A stretch of 64,000 bases of DNA from SZUA-547 sp963669315 (GCA_963669315.1 OY770021.1:3286001-3350000), one strand, 5' to 3'. Shown: positions 7,943 to 17,609, counted from the first letter of the stretch. The notes: generated by a model not told the origin, from the letters alone. Program-made: numbers and translations.

Positions 7943-10900
7943 TTAACCTTCAAGTCGATCCCAGGTCGCATCGACCCAGTTGTCTCCGATCGGCGTCATC
8001 TCGCCTGAGAATCCGTCCTTCTCATACATCCGCAACTCGCCTGTCTTGGGATCGGGCGCGACCACGAAATAGATCTGGCTGTCGGGTCCGCCCCAGTTGC
8101 TGTCGGCGATCACGACCTCTGGCGGTTTGAACTCCTTCAGCAACATCTTGTCCATTTTCTTTTCTGCGTTTTCGGACAAGTTGCTCTCAAACCACCCCGT
8201 CACCCAGCCGAGGTCGCCATTGCCGAAGGGCGTGCCGTCGGATTGCGTTTTGCCCTTTGCGATCGCGTCCTTGATGAACGCCTCGGCGCGTTTTTTGGCT
8301 TCGGCCTTTCTCAGCTTATCCGTCGCGTTCTTGACATGATCGCTCAGCTCCTTCGGCGTCATTTCCTTGTCTGGACGTTTTTTCAGCGCGTCCTTCAGCG
8401 CGTTGTCATTGGGGTTGCCCCATTCTGAGACCAGCGCCTCGACCTGCTTGTCGAACAGCGCCGCGGCCTGAGCGACAGGCATCTTGTCGGTGGCGATCTT
8501 CTTGCCCGGATCCAGCAGCTCCGCCTTGATCTTGTCGCCGGAATTCGGGTCCTTGAGCTTATCGAAGGACGGATGGTTCGGCAGTCCGTTGAAGGCGTGG
8601 TTCGCATTCGTTCCCGACGTGCCGATCGGGTAGAGGTCGTCCGGCTTCCCGCCGATATTGGTGAGCAGGGAGTCGAGGATCTTGCGCGTGCGCTCGCTCT
8701 GCGTGTCGGTGTCGGTGTTCTGCCGCCCCGTAAGCGTGTCCACGCGTGACGGGTTGCCGCCCATCAGCGCCTGCGTCGCCTGATCCTCCATGCCGCCGTC
8801 TTCCAGCGCCCATGGCTCGTAGTTGTTGCCGCCCATGATCGCGGCCTTGAACTTCGGATCGTCGACGATGGCGATGATCGCCTTGCCCTTCTCGGTGTCC
8901 TCGGTCTCGCCCGCGGCGTTGAGGGCGATTTCCTTTATCGCCTTTTCGAACGCCTCTTCCGAGCGAATGGGCTTGTTCTTGTAGAAGATCGCATAGCCGC
9001 CATCGGTGGAGCGGCCGTCGCCGCCTCCGCCACCCGGTCCCGTTTCGGGTTTGGGCGCGGCGTCGTAGATGAACTTGAGTTCCGAGTTCATCGCGGACCG
9101 GAGCTTGGAGCGAATGCCCGGTTCAAGTTTCGGAGGCGTCTGCGTGGCATCGAGTTTGTCGCCCCACGCATCCGCGCCGACGACGCCCTTGATGGCGTTG
9201 AGGTTGTCCGCGCCCGAACCGCCGCCGAACAGGGCGCCGCGCAGCCTTTGACCCTCGGCACTGTTGGCGACGCGCGCGGCGGCCGTGGCGCCCGCGTACT
9301 CCCAGGCCCGCATAAGCGGGTTCTCGCCTTCCGGCACGTTCGACAGGATGGGAACGGCGCTGCCGGATTTCGGCGTGAACATGCCGGTGGTCGCGACCTC
9401 GGCCATGCCCTTCATGGCTTCCAGCGGGTTGGACTGTTTCAGCCTGCGCGCCGGCGCGGTGGTGAAGCACGACCCGACCGGGCCCTGCGCCATCGGCGAC
9501 ATCATCGCGGACAACACAGCCGCCTTTGAATCGGCGTCTGTCAGTTCGCCGGACTTCTTGCCGGTGGTCTGGGCGACGACCTTCTGCGCGGCCACGTTGG
9601 TCGGCTTCTTGACGCCGTCGATCACCGTCTGCGCCTGCGGACCCGTGGTCGGGTCCTTGAACATCTTGGTGACGCGCTGCATTTCCTCGTTTACGGCCGG
9701 CGAGGGCTTGCTGAGCGAGCCCGGATGGAACTGCATGTGCTCCATCGCGCCTTTGGCTTTCTCCGAGTTCACGTCGACCTTGCCGTTCTCGTCCAGCATG
9801 GCGTTGGCCATCATGGTGGAACGCTTGACCGCGACGTCGCCGAGCTCCTGATCCGGGTCCATGCCGCCGCATGGGTCCGGCTCATGCTGCTTGCCGGTTT
9901 CGAGGTATTTCTCGAAGCCCTTGAAGTAGTCGTCGCCCTGACGCGCACCCATCTTGAGCGCGTTGGCGGCCATCTCTCGCAGCTGCTCGGGCGTGGCGTC
10001 GAGCTTCTTGCCGTTCTTGTCCGCAAAGCCGTCCGCGACCTTGTCGCAGACCATGCCAACGTTCTCCGCCAGCGCCTTGGGATCGTCCACCTGTCCCGCA
10101 AGCTCCAGCGCCGCCGAGGCGGTCTGCGGATCCTTGTTGAAGGCGTCGACGAATTTCGCCACCGACTGTTCGTCCAAAGGCGTCTTGGCGTTGGGCGAGA
10201 GAGGCCCGAAGGCCAGCGCGTCGATCAGGCCCTTCTTGCGGTCCAGAGCATCGCGCGTCCCTTCGGCCTTGTCCTTGGCGTCGGAGGCTTCGGTGACCTT
10301 GGTTTCGGCCGCGGTGACGGCTGTTTTCTCTGTCTCGACGTTCTTGTTCGCCGCCTCCAAAGCCGTCTTGGTCTTGCCGACCAGGGCCTTGGCGTCTTCA
10401 AGCGCGTTGATCAGCTTGTTGCTTTGCGCCACCGCCTTGTTGCGGTCGGCGTCGGACATGCTGGCGAGATCGGGCAGCGCGTTCTGGAAGTCGTCGAGCG
10501 CTTTCTGCTCCGCTTCCTGCGCCTTGATCGCGTCGGCCTCGGCCTTCTTGGCGGCTTCCTGCGCCTCTTCGGCTTTTTCCAACTTCCCCTGCTGCGTCTC
10601 CAGCGCATCCTCGGCCTTGTCCAGCGCCTCCTTGGCGTTGGCCAGCGCGGTCTGGCTGGCCGCTATGGCGTCGGGCGAAATATCGACGGCGCCGGCTTCG
10701 TTCATCTTCTCCAGCGCTTGCAGCGTTTTTTCAAACGCTGTGCGGTTGGTGACCGCCAGTTTCATCAGGGATTCCTGACGCGCCGCCGGGATCTTCAGAT
10801 TGGAGAGCTTCTGCGGGAACTCCTTCTGCTCTTTCTCGGTCAGCGGCCGTTCGCCGGTGATGAAGTCGGTGACCTCGCCAACTACCTCGGACAAGGTGTC

Positions 10901-11890
10901 GGAGGCGGACTCGACGGCCTCCGAGACCGACTCGGCCAGATCATCCAACAGGTCAGACGGTTTCTTGCCGTCGCCCAGGACCCCACTGACCATGGAGCCG
11001 AGTTTTTCCAGCGCCTTTTCAGCGAGATCAAGCTCGTCCTTCTTCAAGGATTGGCCAAAGCCCTTCACCAGTTTCTGAAGGTTCGATTTCGTCTTGCCTT
11101 CCGCGCTGGATGAGGCCTTTGCGATATCGGATTTCAGATTGCCGTAATCTGCGGCCAGTTTCTTTTTGCGCTCTACGTCGCCGCCCTTGCCGCTGCCGCC
11201 TTTGCCCTCTTTTTTGGCGGGCGCAGAGGAGTATGTGATCGGCTTTTTCGGGCTTTCGCCGTTGACCCCGGTAAGAAGGGTCAGCTTGTTCATCATGTTC
11301 TGGGCGCCGTTCAGGTCGCCGCCGCCGATGGCTCCTGCGATGGCCTTGAGCGCCGTTTTGATCTGCTTGGCGTCCTCCTTGGACATGTTTGGAAAGCTAA
11401 GCTTAAAGACTTCGGACATGACCTTCAGGTCCGCCGTCAGCTTCTTCTTCAGCGCAGCGTCGCCATCCTCCTCACCTGGGGCCTTGGGCTCTTTCAGCTC
11501 TTCCTCGCCAGGCGCCGGCGCGTCGCCTTTCGGAGCGTCCTCGCCGTTCTTCAGATTAAACCGGGCTTTGAGGCCTTTAATTTTGGCCAGAGCAAGATAC
11601 TGTTTGAACCGGTTTTCGATGCCGCCCGGTAGCTCGTCATCCATACATTCAAAGAAAATCTCAGTGCCCTGAACGTTCAGAATGCCCTTGACGCCCTTGG
11701 CCGTAGCGCCGTCCGCACCTTTCGCTTCCTTGAACAGAACGTTGTGGCCACGCATCGGGTGGGCGACCAGATTCATACCCTCTTTACAGAAGACAAGCCC
11801 GAAGTTGTACTCTTTCTTCTTACACTTGTTCAATAGAGCCTTCAGCTCATCGCCTTCTTTCTTCCATTCGGCGGCTGATTTCTTGGCCAT
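7943..11890 (-). CDS. Giant coiled-coil protein with papain-like cysteine protease motif
   Basis: Function unknown. Residues 1-110 form a Lys-rich domain (NFGLVFCKEGMNLVAHP). About 110-240 is charged, Pro/Lys-rich linker. About 240-600 is rich in Ala, Glu and Lys with long heptad-like stretches, hence probable coiled coil. The C-terminal 500 residues are globular. There QGPVGSC ends at Cys808, with the same spacing of Gln and Cys as the oxyanion Gln and nucleophile of papain (QGQCGSC). His1098 (NANHAFNG) and Asp1263 (IADSNWGG, reminiscent of the papain NSWG region) could complete a triad. No signal peptide is seen. An inactive protease-like scaffold or a secreted toxin/effector are alternatives. 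Ribosome site GGAG precedes the ATG. Confidence 0.8.
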   Translation of the reverse strand: MAKKSAAEWKKEGDELKALLNKCKKKEYNFGLVFCKEGMNLVAHPMRGHNVLFKEAKGADGATAKGVKGILNVQGTEIFFECMDDELPGGIENRFKQYLALAKIKGLKARFNLKNGEDAPKGDAPAPGEEELKEPKAPGEEDGDAALKKKLTADLKVMSEVFKLSFPNMSKEDAKQIKTALKAIAGAIGGGDLNGAQNMMNKLTLLTGVNGESPKKPITYSSAPAKKEGKGGSGKGGDVERKKKLAADYGNLKSDIAKASSSAEGKTKSNLQKLVKGFGQSLKKDELDLAEKALEKLGSMVSGVLGDGKKPSDLLDDLAESVSEAVESASDTLSEVVGEVTDFITGERPLTEKEQKEFPQKLSNLKIPAARQESLMKLAVTNRTAFEKTLQALEKMNEAGAVDISPDAIAASQTALANAKEALDKAEDALETQQGKLEKAEEAQEAAKKAEADAIKAQEAEQKALDDFQNALPDLASMSDADRNKAVAQSNKLINALEDAKALVGKTKTALEAANKNVETEKTAVTAAETKVTEASDAKDKAEGTRDALDRKKGLIDALAFGPLSPNAKTPLDEQSVAKFVDAFNKDPQTASAALELAGQVDDPKALAENVGMVCDKVADGFADKNGKKLDATPEQLREMAANALKMGARQGDDYFKGFEKYLETGKQHEPDPCGGMDPDQELGDVAVKRSTMMANAMLDENGKVDVNSEKAKGAMEHMQFHPGSLSKPSPAVNEEMQRVTKMFKDPTTGPQAQTVIDGVKKPTNVAAQKVVAQTTGKKSGELTDADSKAAVLSAMMSPMAQGPVGSCFTTAPARRLKQSNPLEAMKGMAEVATTGMFTPKSGSAVPILSNVPEGENPLMRAWEYAGATAAARVANSAEGQRLRGALFGGGSGADNLNAIKGVVGADAWGDKLDATQTPPKLEPGIRSKLRSAMNSELKFIYDAAPKPETGPGGGGGDGRSTDGGYAIFYKNKPIRSEEAFEKAIKEIALNAAGETEDTEKGKAIIAIVDDPKFKAAIMGGNNYEPWALEDGGMEDQATQALMGGNPSRVDTLTGRQNTDTDTQSERTRKILDSLLTNIGGKPDDLYPIGTSGTNANHAFNGLPNHPSFDKLKDPNSGDKIKAELLDPGKKIATDKMPVAQAAALFDKQVEALVSEWGNPNDNALKDALKKRPDKEMTPKELSDHVKNATDKLRKAEAKKRAEAFIKDAIAKGKTQSDGTPFGNGDLGWVTGWFESNLSENAEKKMDKMLLKEFKPPEVVIADSNWGGPDSQIYFVVAPDPKTGELRMYEKDGFSGEMTPIGDNWVDATWDRLEG

Positions 11891-12023
11891 TGCGATCTTA
11901 CTCCCATCCGTACGCGGCGGCGTGAACTGTTAATAAAAGTTAATATGCGCCGTCGGTTGTGCGCTTATCTGAATATAGCCCATTAAATAGATTCGCAGGA
12001 GGAGGTGGCGCGGAAAGAGCAGC
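11891..12023. promoter_or_regulatory. Intergenic region, probable promoter of the 1315-residue protein operon
   Basis: A 133-bp gap, more AT-rich than its surroundings (AACTGTTAATAAAAGTTAAT and TTAAATAGATTC stretches). Since both flanking genes are on the minus strand, it must hold the start signals of the giant-protein operon and the end of the histidine-kinase operon. No single promoter stands out. Confidence 0.35.
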
Positions 12024-14729
12024 TTATGCGTCTCCACGCCTCAGGCGCACGGTCAGCCGGAAAAAACTCTTTCCGGCCGGCGTGAACTCAACCGACAGAT
12101 CGCCACCCATATTCTGCATGATCGCTCTGCTGATCGGCAGGCCAAGTCCCGTGCCTTGAGCAATGGTCGAGCGATCGCCGCGCGCAAATTTCTCGAAAAT
12201 CACGGCGGCTTCCTCTCGGCTGACGCCGCCGCCATTGTCGATAACGTCGATCTCGAAGTTGCGGCGCCGGGTGCGCGCCTCGATGCGGATTTCCGGGCTT
12301 GCGCTGCTGTTGTACTTGACCGCGTTGGTCAACAAGTTGATCAGCACTTGGCGGATCCGGTCTGAGTTCGCACGCACCTGCGCATCCTCAGCGGCGTATT
12401 CAACGGTCGCTTTGACGTTATGCTCGTCGAACAGCGGCGCCATGCTCGCCATCACGGCCTCAATCTCGGCTTTGGGGTCCAGCGGCTCCGTCGGTACGGT
12501 CGTAGTGCCGGATTCAAGCCTGCTGAGGTCCAGAAGTTCATCCAGCAGACGGGTCAGCCGCAGGCTTTCCGAGTGGATGATCGCGATGAACTGCTTGGCT
12601 TCCTCCGTGGTCGGCTCATCCTCGTTCAGCAAAATCTCAGAGAAGGACCGGACGGAGGTCATCGGCGTTCTGAGTTCGTGGCTGATCTGGCTGAGGAACG
12701 CATCCTTCTGCGCGTCCAGCGCGCGCAGACGGTCATTCGCCACGCGCAGTTGCTGTAATGTTTGCTCAAGCTCGGCGGACTTTTCCGAAAGTTGGCGCGA
12801 GGTTTCGATCAGGCGCTGCGTCTCATCGGCGATATCGATCAGCTCGGTCAGGCTGATGTCTTCGGCGCCGACCACCCGGCCGACCATCGCGTGTGCCGAA
12901 GCCGCGCCGACGGAACCGGCCAGTTCTCGCTCGAGCCGAGAAATGAAAGCGTCCGTCGGCTTTGGCATTCCGCCTTTCTGACCCTGTTCCCGCGCGATTT
13001 CGGCGAACAGACGCCGGGCCGCCGCGCCGCCAAGGATGCGCTGCGCGAGCGCAAAAAGGTCTTCGGTGGCCGCCGAGCGCTGAATGTAGTGATGGCTGTC
13101 GCCAGTGGCGGAGTGGAACACGTCAACGAACAGGGCGGCCTGAAGTCTTTCCAGCGTGTTTTGCGAGGTGAACAGGGATACGACGAAGAACAGCAGCGTG
13201 TTGAGCCCGATGCTCCAAACCAGCGAGTAGACCAGCGGATCGGCGCCCTCGACGCCCAGCAACGCTTGCGGGCGCAATATTTCGATTCCGAAGGGACCGT
13301 TTTGCAGAACCGACACTGACATCAGAAAGGCGCCCTCGAAGCTGGGCAGCGCCAGAGTGTAGACCCACAGTGCGAATCCGGCCACCAGCCCGGCGAGAGC
13401 GCCCGCTTTCGTCGCGCCGCGCCAGAACAGGCCGAGGATCAGGCTGGGCAGAACCTGAGCGCTACCGGCGAAGGCGATCAGGCCGATGGAGGCAAGGGCG
13501 TTCGTGCCGCCGGTCAGTTCGAAATAGACGTAGCCGAAGAACATGATCAGCAGGATCGCGAGGCGGCGGGACATCAACAGAAGCCCGCGCAGATCGCCCT
13601 TCGGTTCCGTTCCCTTAGGGTAGAGGATCAGCGCCAGCGGCATAATGATGTGGTTTGAAACCATGGTGGAGATCGCAATCGCCGCCACGATCACCATCGA
13701 GGTCGCTGAGGAAAATCCGCCGATGAAGGCCAGCATCGCCAGGTCGCCGCGGCCCTCCTGCAAGGGGAGCGTCAGGACGAACATGTCCGGGTTCGAGCCC
13801 TCTGGCGACTGGTTCAGGCCCGTGATCGCGATCGGCAGCACGAACAATGTCATTAGGAACAGGTAAAGCGGAAACATCCACGAGGCGGTCGAGAGGTGTT
13901 TCTCGTCTACATTCTCGACCACCGTGACCTGAAACTGGCGGGGCAAGCAGATGATGGCTGAAGCCGACAGGAACAATAGCGCCGTCCAACGCGGGTCGAA
14001 TACCTGCGCGGCCTCGATCATACGGGGCGGCATTCGCTCGAACACGTCGCCGAAACCGGAACCGATGCTGAAGGTCACGAAGATGCCGACAGCCAACAGG
14101 GCGCCCAACTTGACCAAAGCCTCGAACGCGATCGCCGCCACGACGCCGTGATGGCGTTCATTCGCATCCAGATTGCGGGTGCCGAACAGGATAGTGAAAA
14201 CGGCAAGCCCGCAGGCGGCGAGGAAAGCCGTCTCGCTTTGCGATACGGCGCCGGTCAGCGCCTGAAAGCTGAGCGCGATCGACTGAAGCTGAAGCGAGAT
14301 ATAGGGCGTGGTGCCCATCACCGCGATCAACGTCACGATCACCGCAAGCGAGGCGCTTTTGCCGTAGCGGGATGAGATCAGGTCCGCGATCGACGTGATG
14401 CGCTGGGCGCGTCCGATCCGCAGCAATTTGCGCAGCAGCCACCACCAGCCGACGAAGACGAGGGTCGGCCCCAGATATATCGTCATGAAATCGAGCCCAC
14501 TTCGGGCCGCCAGGCCGACCGAGCCGTAAAACGTCCATGACGTGCAGTAGATCGAGATCGACAGAGTGTAGACGAGGGGCGAGCGCAGCCAGCCGACTTT
14601 GCCTTCAGTCGCGCGCTTGTCTCCCAGCCACGCGACTCCGAACAGCAGCGCTACATAGGCCAGACAGACAAGGACGAGGACATTCGCGCTGAGCATTCCG
14701 TTCGCCGCTCTAGTCGCCAGTTTGTTCAT
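12024..14729 (-). CDS. Sodium:solute symporter-histidine kinase (CrbS-like sensor)
   Basis: A 901-residue fusion: an N-terminal sodium/solute symporter (SSS) module with about a dozen membrane helices (residues about 10-560), a linker, then a histidine kinase. The kinase H-box is at His684 in ISHELRTPM, with the N-box NLLTNAVKYN and G-boxes DNGGGVSREEAA and GTGLGLPISR. In the known Crb system this class senses acetate or a related flux and controls acetyl-CoA synthetase. Here it is last of a minus-strand operon behind a small membrane protein and a stand-alone receiver. The start may be internal at 14696 (MLSANVLVL), which would avoid most of the 20-bp overlap with the upstream gene. Confidence 0.88.
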   Translation of the reverse strand: MNKLATRAANGMLSANVLVLVCLAYVALLFGVAWLGDKRATEGKVGWLRSPLVYTLSISIYCTSWTFYGSVGLAARSGLDFMTIYLGPTLVFVGWWWLLRKLLRIGRAQRITSIADLISSRYGKSASLAVIVTLIAVMGTTPYISLQLQSIALSFQALTGAVSQSETAFLAACGLAVFTILFGTRNLDANERHHGVVAAIAFEALVKLGALLAVGIFVTFSIGSGFGDVFERMPPRMIEAAQVFDPRWTALLFLSASAIICLPRQFQVTVVENVDEKHLSTASWMFPLYLFLMTLFVLPIAITGLNQSPEGSNPDMFVLTLPLQEGRGDLAMLAFIGGFSSATSMVIVAAIAISTMVSNHIIMPLALILYPKGTEPKGDLRGLLLMSRRLAILLIMFFGYVYFELTGGTNALASIGLIAFAGSAQVLPSLILGLFWRGATKAGALAGLVAGFALWVYTLALPSFEGAFLMSVSVLQNGPFGIEILRPQALLGVEGADPLVYSLVWSIGLNTLLFFVVSLFTSQNTLERLQAALFVDVFHSATGDSHHYIQRSAATEDLFALAQRILGGAAARRLFAEIAREQGQKGGMPKPTDAFISRLERELAGSVGAASAHAMVGRVVGAEDISLTELIDIADETQRLIETSRQLSEKSAELEQTLQQLRVANDRLRALDAQKDAFLSQISHELRTPMTSVRSFSEILLNEDEPTTEEAKQFIAIIHSESLRLTRLLDELLDLSRLESGTTTVPTEPLDPKAEIEAVMASMAPLFDEHNVKATVEYAAEDAQVRANSDRIRQVLINLLTNAVKYNSSASPEIRIEARTRRRNFEIDVIDNGGGVSREEAAVIFEKFARGDRSTIAQGTGLGLPISRAIMQNMGGDLSVEFTPAGKSFFRLTVRLRRGDA

Positions 14730-14958
14730 CGGCGTCGTTTGACGCCAAAAGTCCGGACAATCGCTTTGCGATCAGGATCAGCGCGACCCAGATGGCGAAA
14801 ACGTAGACGACGACCGCCGGCACCCCAATGAAACTGGTGTCGACCGCGAAAATCTGCGCGACAGGCGGCGTCAGCAGCAAGAGGCCGATCAGCGGCGCGA
14901 TCAACGCGGCGTCGCGCGCCTTTCTGGCGCGGGTTTCGCGATCTTCGCCGCTCCTCAC
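14710..14958 (-). CDS. Small two-helix membrane protein in symporter-kinase operon
   Basis: 82 residues with a charged N terminus (ETRARKARDA), two hydrophobic segments (about 19-40 and 43-68) and a charged tail. Not assigned to a family. It overlaps the receiver gene upstream by 4 bp and the kinase downstream by 20 bp, so it is translationally tied to both. The topology resembles the small DUF4212-type subunit that accompanies the plus-strand symporter, so a role as accessory subunit of the symporter domain of the kinase is a reasonable inference. Confidence 0.72.
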   Translation of the reverse strand: MRSGEDRETRARKARDAALIAPLIGLLLLTPPVAQIFAVDTSFIGVPAVVVYVFAIWVALILIAKRLSGLLASNDADEQTGD

Positions 14959-15338
14959 GTCGCGCCCGTATCCACGCCCGCGAGGCGCAGGACAGTATCG
15001 ACCAGCTCGGTGTTCGAGAAGGGCTTGGCTATGAAAACGTCGGCGCCGGCGTCCTCGGCCGATTTGCGGCTGGTGCTCTGGCCTTTTGCGCTCAAGACCA
15101 CGACGGGAACGTCTCGGCCACGATCATCCGCGCGCAGACGCCTGAGCGCCTCGATCCCGTCCATTCCGGGCATCATCACGTCGAGAATTAGAACATCGGG
15201 CGCGTTTTCAAGCGCGCTCTCAAGGGCGGACTTCCCGTCTGTAACGGTGTCGACATCCAATCCGGCGCGCCGCAGAAGGAAACGGACGGACTCTATGATG
15301 TTCGGCTCGTCCTCGGCCAAAAGTATTCGTTTGACCAT
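14955..15338 (-). CDS. Stand-alone CheY-like receiver
   Basis: A 127-residue receiver domain without output domain. The acidic pair Glu9/Asp10 in LLAEDEP, the phosphoacceptor Asp53 in ILDVMMPG, the SAK signature and the conserved Lys in IAKPF are all present. It is first in the operon with the small membrane protein and the symporter-kinase, its likely phosphodonor. The family normally pairs such kinases with a LuxR-type CrbR regulator. None is in this operon, so the signal must leave through protein interaction or a phosphorelay. Confidence 0.9.
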   Translation of the reverse strand: MVKRILLAEDEPNIIESVRFLLRRAGLDVDTVTDGKSALESALENAPDVLILDVMMPGMDGIEALRRLRADDRGRDVPVVVLSAKGQSTSRKSAEDAGADVFIAKPFSNTELVDTVLRLAGVDTGAT

Positions 15339-15457
15339 CGTCTGATCCCTCCCGGTCCGCCATCATTTCGGGCGGCGGCGATTTGCAAGACAGCCTATCG
15401 CAAGAAGGCCTCGTCCGGCCAGCGGAAACCCGGCTCTGGCGCTGGCGTTGGGCAAAG

Positions 15458-16861
15458 TCAGCCGCCGGTCAGGCGATCAATCGCGCGATGGGCGCACTCT
15501 TCGCGAGGGCAGATGCGGCAGGCGAAGCCGACCGGCTCTGTCGATTCATGCGCCAGCCTGTCGCCATAGACTGTCCGCCGCGCGTTCGCCTCGGTCATCG
15601 CCAGCATATCAGCGACGAAATTGCGCGGCTGGCCAAATCCGGCTTGTCCAACCTCTCTCGCCCTCGCCACGAAAACAAAACGCTCGCCCGACGGTATTTC
15701 AACCAATTGCCGAATTGTCTCGGCCGGCCGCCCCATAGCCCGGAATACGACCCAAAGCGGACAGGCCCCCCCGGTTCGCGGCATCGAGAGGCCGTCGATC
15801 TCACGTCGGACAAGCGGATGGCCCGCCGCGTTAACGCAAAGATAGCCGAAGCGTGGCGAATTGCGATCGCGGGGCAGGGTGGTGAGGCGGCGAAACGCGG
15901 TCTCTACAGGAATACGCAGTCCGTGCGCGATCTTCTCGACATCGTACCTTGCGTCTGCGGCGGCGGCGGCGAACTCAGCGTCAGGAGCCAGCGCGGCGTC
16001 GATAGCATAGTTCGCCAGCTCTTCGCGAGCGCGGGTCGCGGCGCGCTCCGTCGCGACCTGGTTTGACGACTCGACGATGTCATCCAATGCGTCGCCGAGA
16101 TTCTTCCGGACAAGGGGTTCGACAGCAGCGCGTCGGGCTTGCCCGGCGCTGTCCGCTGGCGCTTCGCGCGCTAGCCTGGCCGCGGCGACCTCCAGCTCCG
16201 GAAAGCGGTTGGCGTTGGCTTCGAACAAGGCCTCGACTTCATCAAACGGCGTCACAGCTCCGGCGCTCGTGTGCGCTTTGTCGAAGTAGCCCGCGAGAGC
16301 CTCGGCCACGTCCGACAAGCGCTGGCTTTCCTCGAAAATCGCGACTTCGAACTTCGCGCGGCTGTCCGGCTCAATATCCGGGAAACTGGTCAGAATGTCA
16401 GAGGAGGACCTGATGGCCGCCACATGGGTCAGCATGGCGTGGATCGACTCGCCCAGGAAAGGGTCATGGGTCAGGCGATCGGACAGGGCCTGCGCCAGTT
16501 CCGTCGCGTCGCGCTCGGACCTGCCGAGGGCGGCCAGCGCGGCGGCCCATCCGGGGTAGCGGCCGATCAACTCCGCAACGGAGTCGATTTCCGGCGCGTG
16601 GGCGGCGAGGCGGGGTTCAGCCGCGATTTCGGCCAGCCAGTCCATCAGCCGTTTTTCGGCGGCGCCATCCAGTTGATCCAGCCGCATATCCAGTTCGCGC
16701 GCGACCCGTTGCAGCAAAGCACCGGCGATTCGGCGCCGGTTCCGTTCGATCAGGTTGAGATAGGATGCGGAGACCCCCACTCTGCGCGCAAGTTCGGCCT
16801 GGGTGACGCCAAGCGCCTGGCGCCTCTTCCGGATTCTTGGTCCAACGATAGAGCTGGTCAC
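15458..16861 (-). CDS. XRE/ScfR-RamB-type short-chain acyl-CoA responsive regulator
   Basis: A 467-residue regulator: N-terminal XRE helix-turn-helix (residues about 8-62, VTQAELARRVGVSASYLNLIERNRR), central IrrE/ImmA-like region, and a C-terminal DUF2083-type domain ending in the Cys-rich CRICPREECAHRAIDR motif. RamB and ScfR proteins of this build control acetate, glyoxylate or propionate metabolism and are known or proposed to sense acyl-CoA esters. It is divergent from the DUF4212/symporter pair across a 470-bp region, so regulation of that transporter is likely. The start is a GTG at 16861 with a weak ribosome site. Confidence 0.87.
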   Translation of the reverse strand: MTSSIVGPRIRKRRQALGVTQAELARRVGVSASYLNLIERNRRRIAGALLQRVARELDMRLDQLDGAAEKRLMDWLAEIAAEPRLAAHAPEIDSVAELIGRYPGWAAALAALGRSERDATELAQALSDRLTHDPFLGESIHAMLTHVAAIRSSSDILTSFPDIEPDSRAKFEVAIFEESQRLSDVAEALAGYFDKAHTSAGAVTPFDEVEALFEANANRFPELEVAAARLAREAPADSAGQARRAAVEPLVRKNLGDALDDIVESSNQVATERAATRAREELANYAIDAALAPDAEFAAAAADARYDVEKIAHGLRIPVETAFRRLTTLPRDRNSPRFGYLCVNAAGHPLVRREIDGLSMPRTGGACPLWVVFRAMGRPAETIRQLVEIPSGERFVFVARAREVGQAGFGQPRNFVADMLAMTEANARRTVYGDRLAHESTEPVGFACRICPREECAHRAIDRLTGG

Positions 16862-17331
16862 GTGAAATTTTCTTTCGCCGGTTTGCGCTAAGCGTGCTGA
16901 GTCTGTTGCCAGATTTTGCGCGAACTTTACGGGATTCGCAACAAAATTTACAGATTGACAATTTTGGAGTTAAAAAATTGACAAAAAAAGACAATAAAAA
17001 CAATTAGTTGTGCAAATCTTTTCCAATTACTGGTAGTGTTCCCCCACGACGGTCGATGAAAGCACCCTCAAATGGGCAATCGACCTGTAAGCCAGTCCAA
17101 GCGTTTGGGAGGACGTCAAGAGAATGCTGTCGCCACTGAGTTGCCTCGATGCCGCCGTGAGGGCGGATTTCATGCGGCGGGCGGCCCCGGTTTCGCACAA
17201 GTCGAAACCATTGAGAGGTGGGGAGCCGTTCGCGCCCCGTAAATGCAACGCAGTCGCGTCGTGAAGCGAAGGGCGCTGGCCCACGCAGACGACCAGCGCT
17301 GCGGCGCGAGAAAAGGAGAATGGGATACGCC
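16862..17331. promoter_or_regulatory. Divergent control region between ScfR-like regulator and symporter operon
   Basis: A 470-bp non-coding stretch. Positions about 16930-17030 are strikingly AT-rich for this genome and contain two direct TTGACA hexamers (16955-16960 and 16978-16983), either of which could be a -35 element for the rightward operon. They are followed by TTGTGCAAATC at about 17007. TGCAAA-like elements resemble the core of published RamB sites, but this is only a visual similarity. From about 17040 to 17310 the DNA is ordinary in composition and may be a long 5' leader. GGAG at 17315 is the symporter-operon ribosome site. Confidence 0.5.
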
Positions 17332-17595
17332 ATGTCTGAAAAACTAGGAGTCGATAACGCCTATTGGAAGGCGAATATTCGACTAATTACGTGGTGCCTG
17401 GTGGTCTGGGCCTTCGTTTCATTTGGTCTGGGAATTCTGTTCCGGCCGATGCTCTCGGGCATTTCGGTCGGCGGAACTGATCTCGGATTCTGGTTCGCTC
17501 AGCAGGGATCGATCTACGTCTTTCTCGCGCTGATCTTCTTCTATGCGATCCGCATGAACGCGCTCGATAAGAAATTCGGCGCCGAAGAAGATTAA
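17332..17595 (+). CDS. DUF4212 small subunit of sodium/solute symporter
   Basis: An 87-residue protein with two hydrophobic helices (about 13-36 and 52-77) and the family start YWKANIRL, as in DUF4212 proteins that always accompany VC_2705-type symporters. It likely assists assembly or activity of the transporter encoded 14 bp downstream. The frame is open further upstream, but the ATG at 17332 has AAAAGGAG at a workable distance and gives the usual family length; ATG 17320 is too close to that site. Confidence 0.88.
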   Translation: MSEKLGVDNAYWKANIRLITWCLVVWAFVSFGLGILFRPMLSGISVGGTDLGFWFAQQGSIYVFLALIFFYAIRMNALDKKFGAEED

Positions 17596-17609
17596 GGGGA
17601 AAAGAAACT

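Noticed and set aside
9725..11113. 462-codon plus-strand frame opposite the giant coiled-coil gene
   Set aside because: It is a shadow of the highly biased Ala/Glu/Lys codons of the minus-strand gene; its Leu/Arg/Gly/Val-rich product has no domain and no ribosome site.
12024..14729. Reading of the kinase as a pure proline/sodium symporter
   Set aside because: The C-terminal third has clear H, N and G boxes of a histidine kinase, so it is a sensor with a symporter domain.
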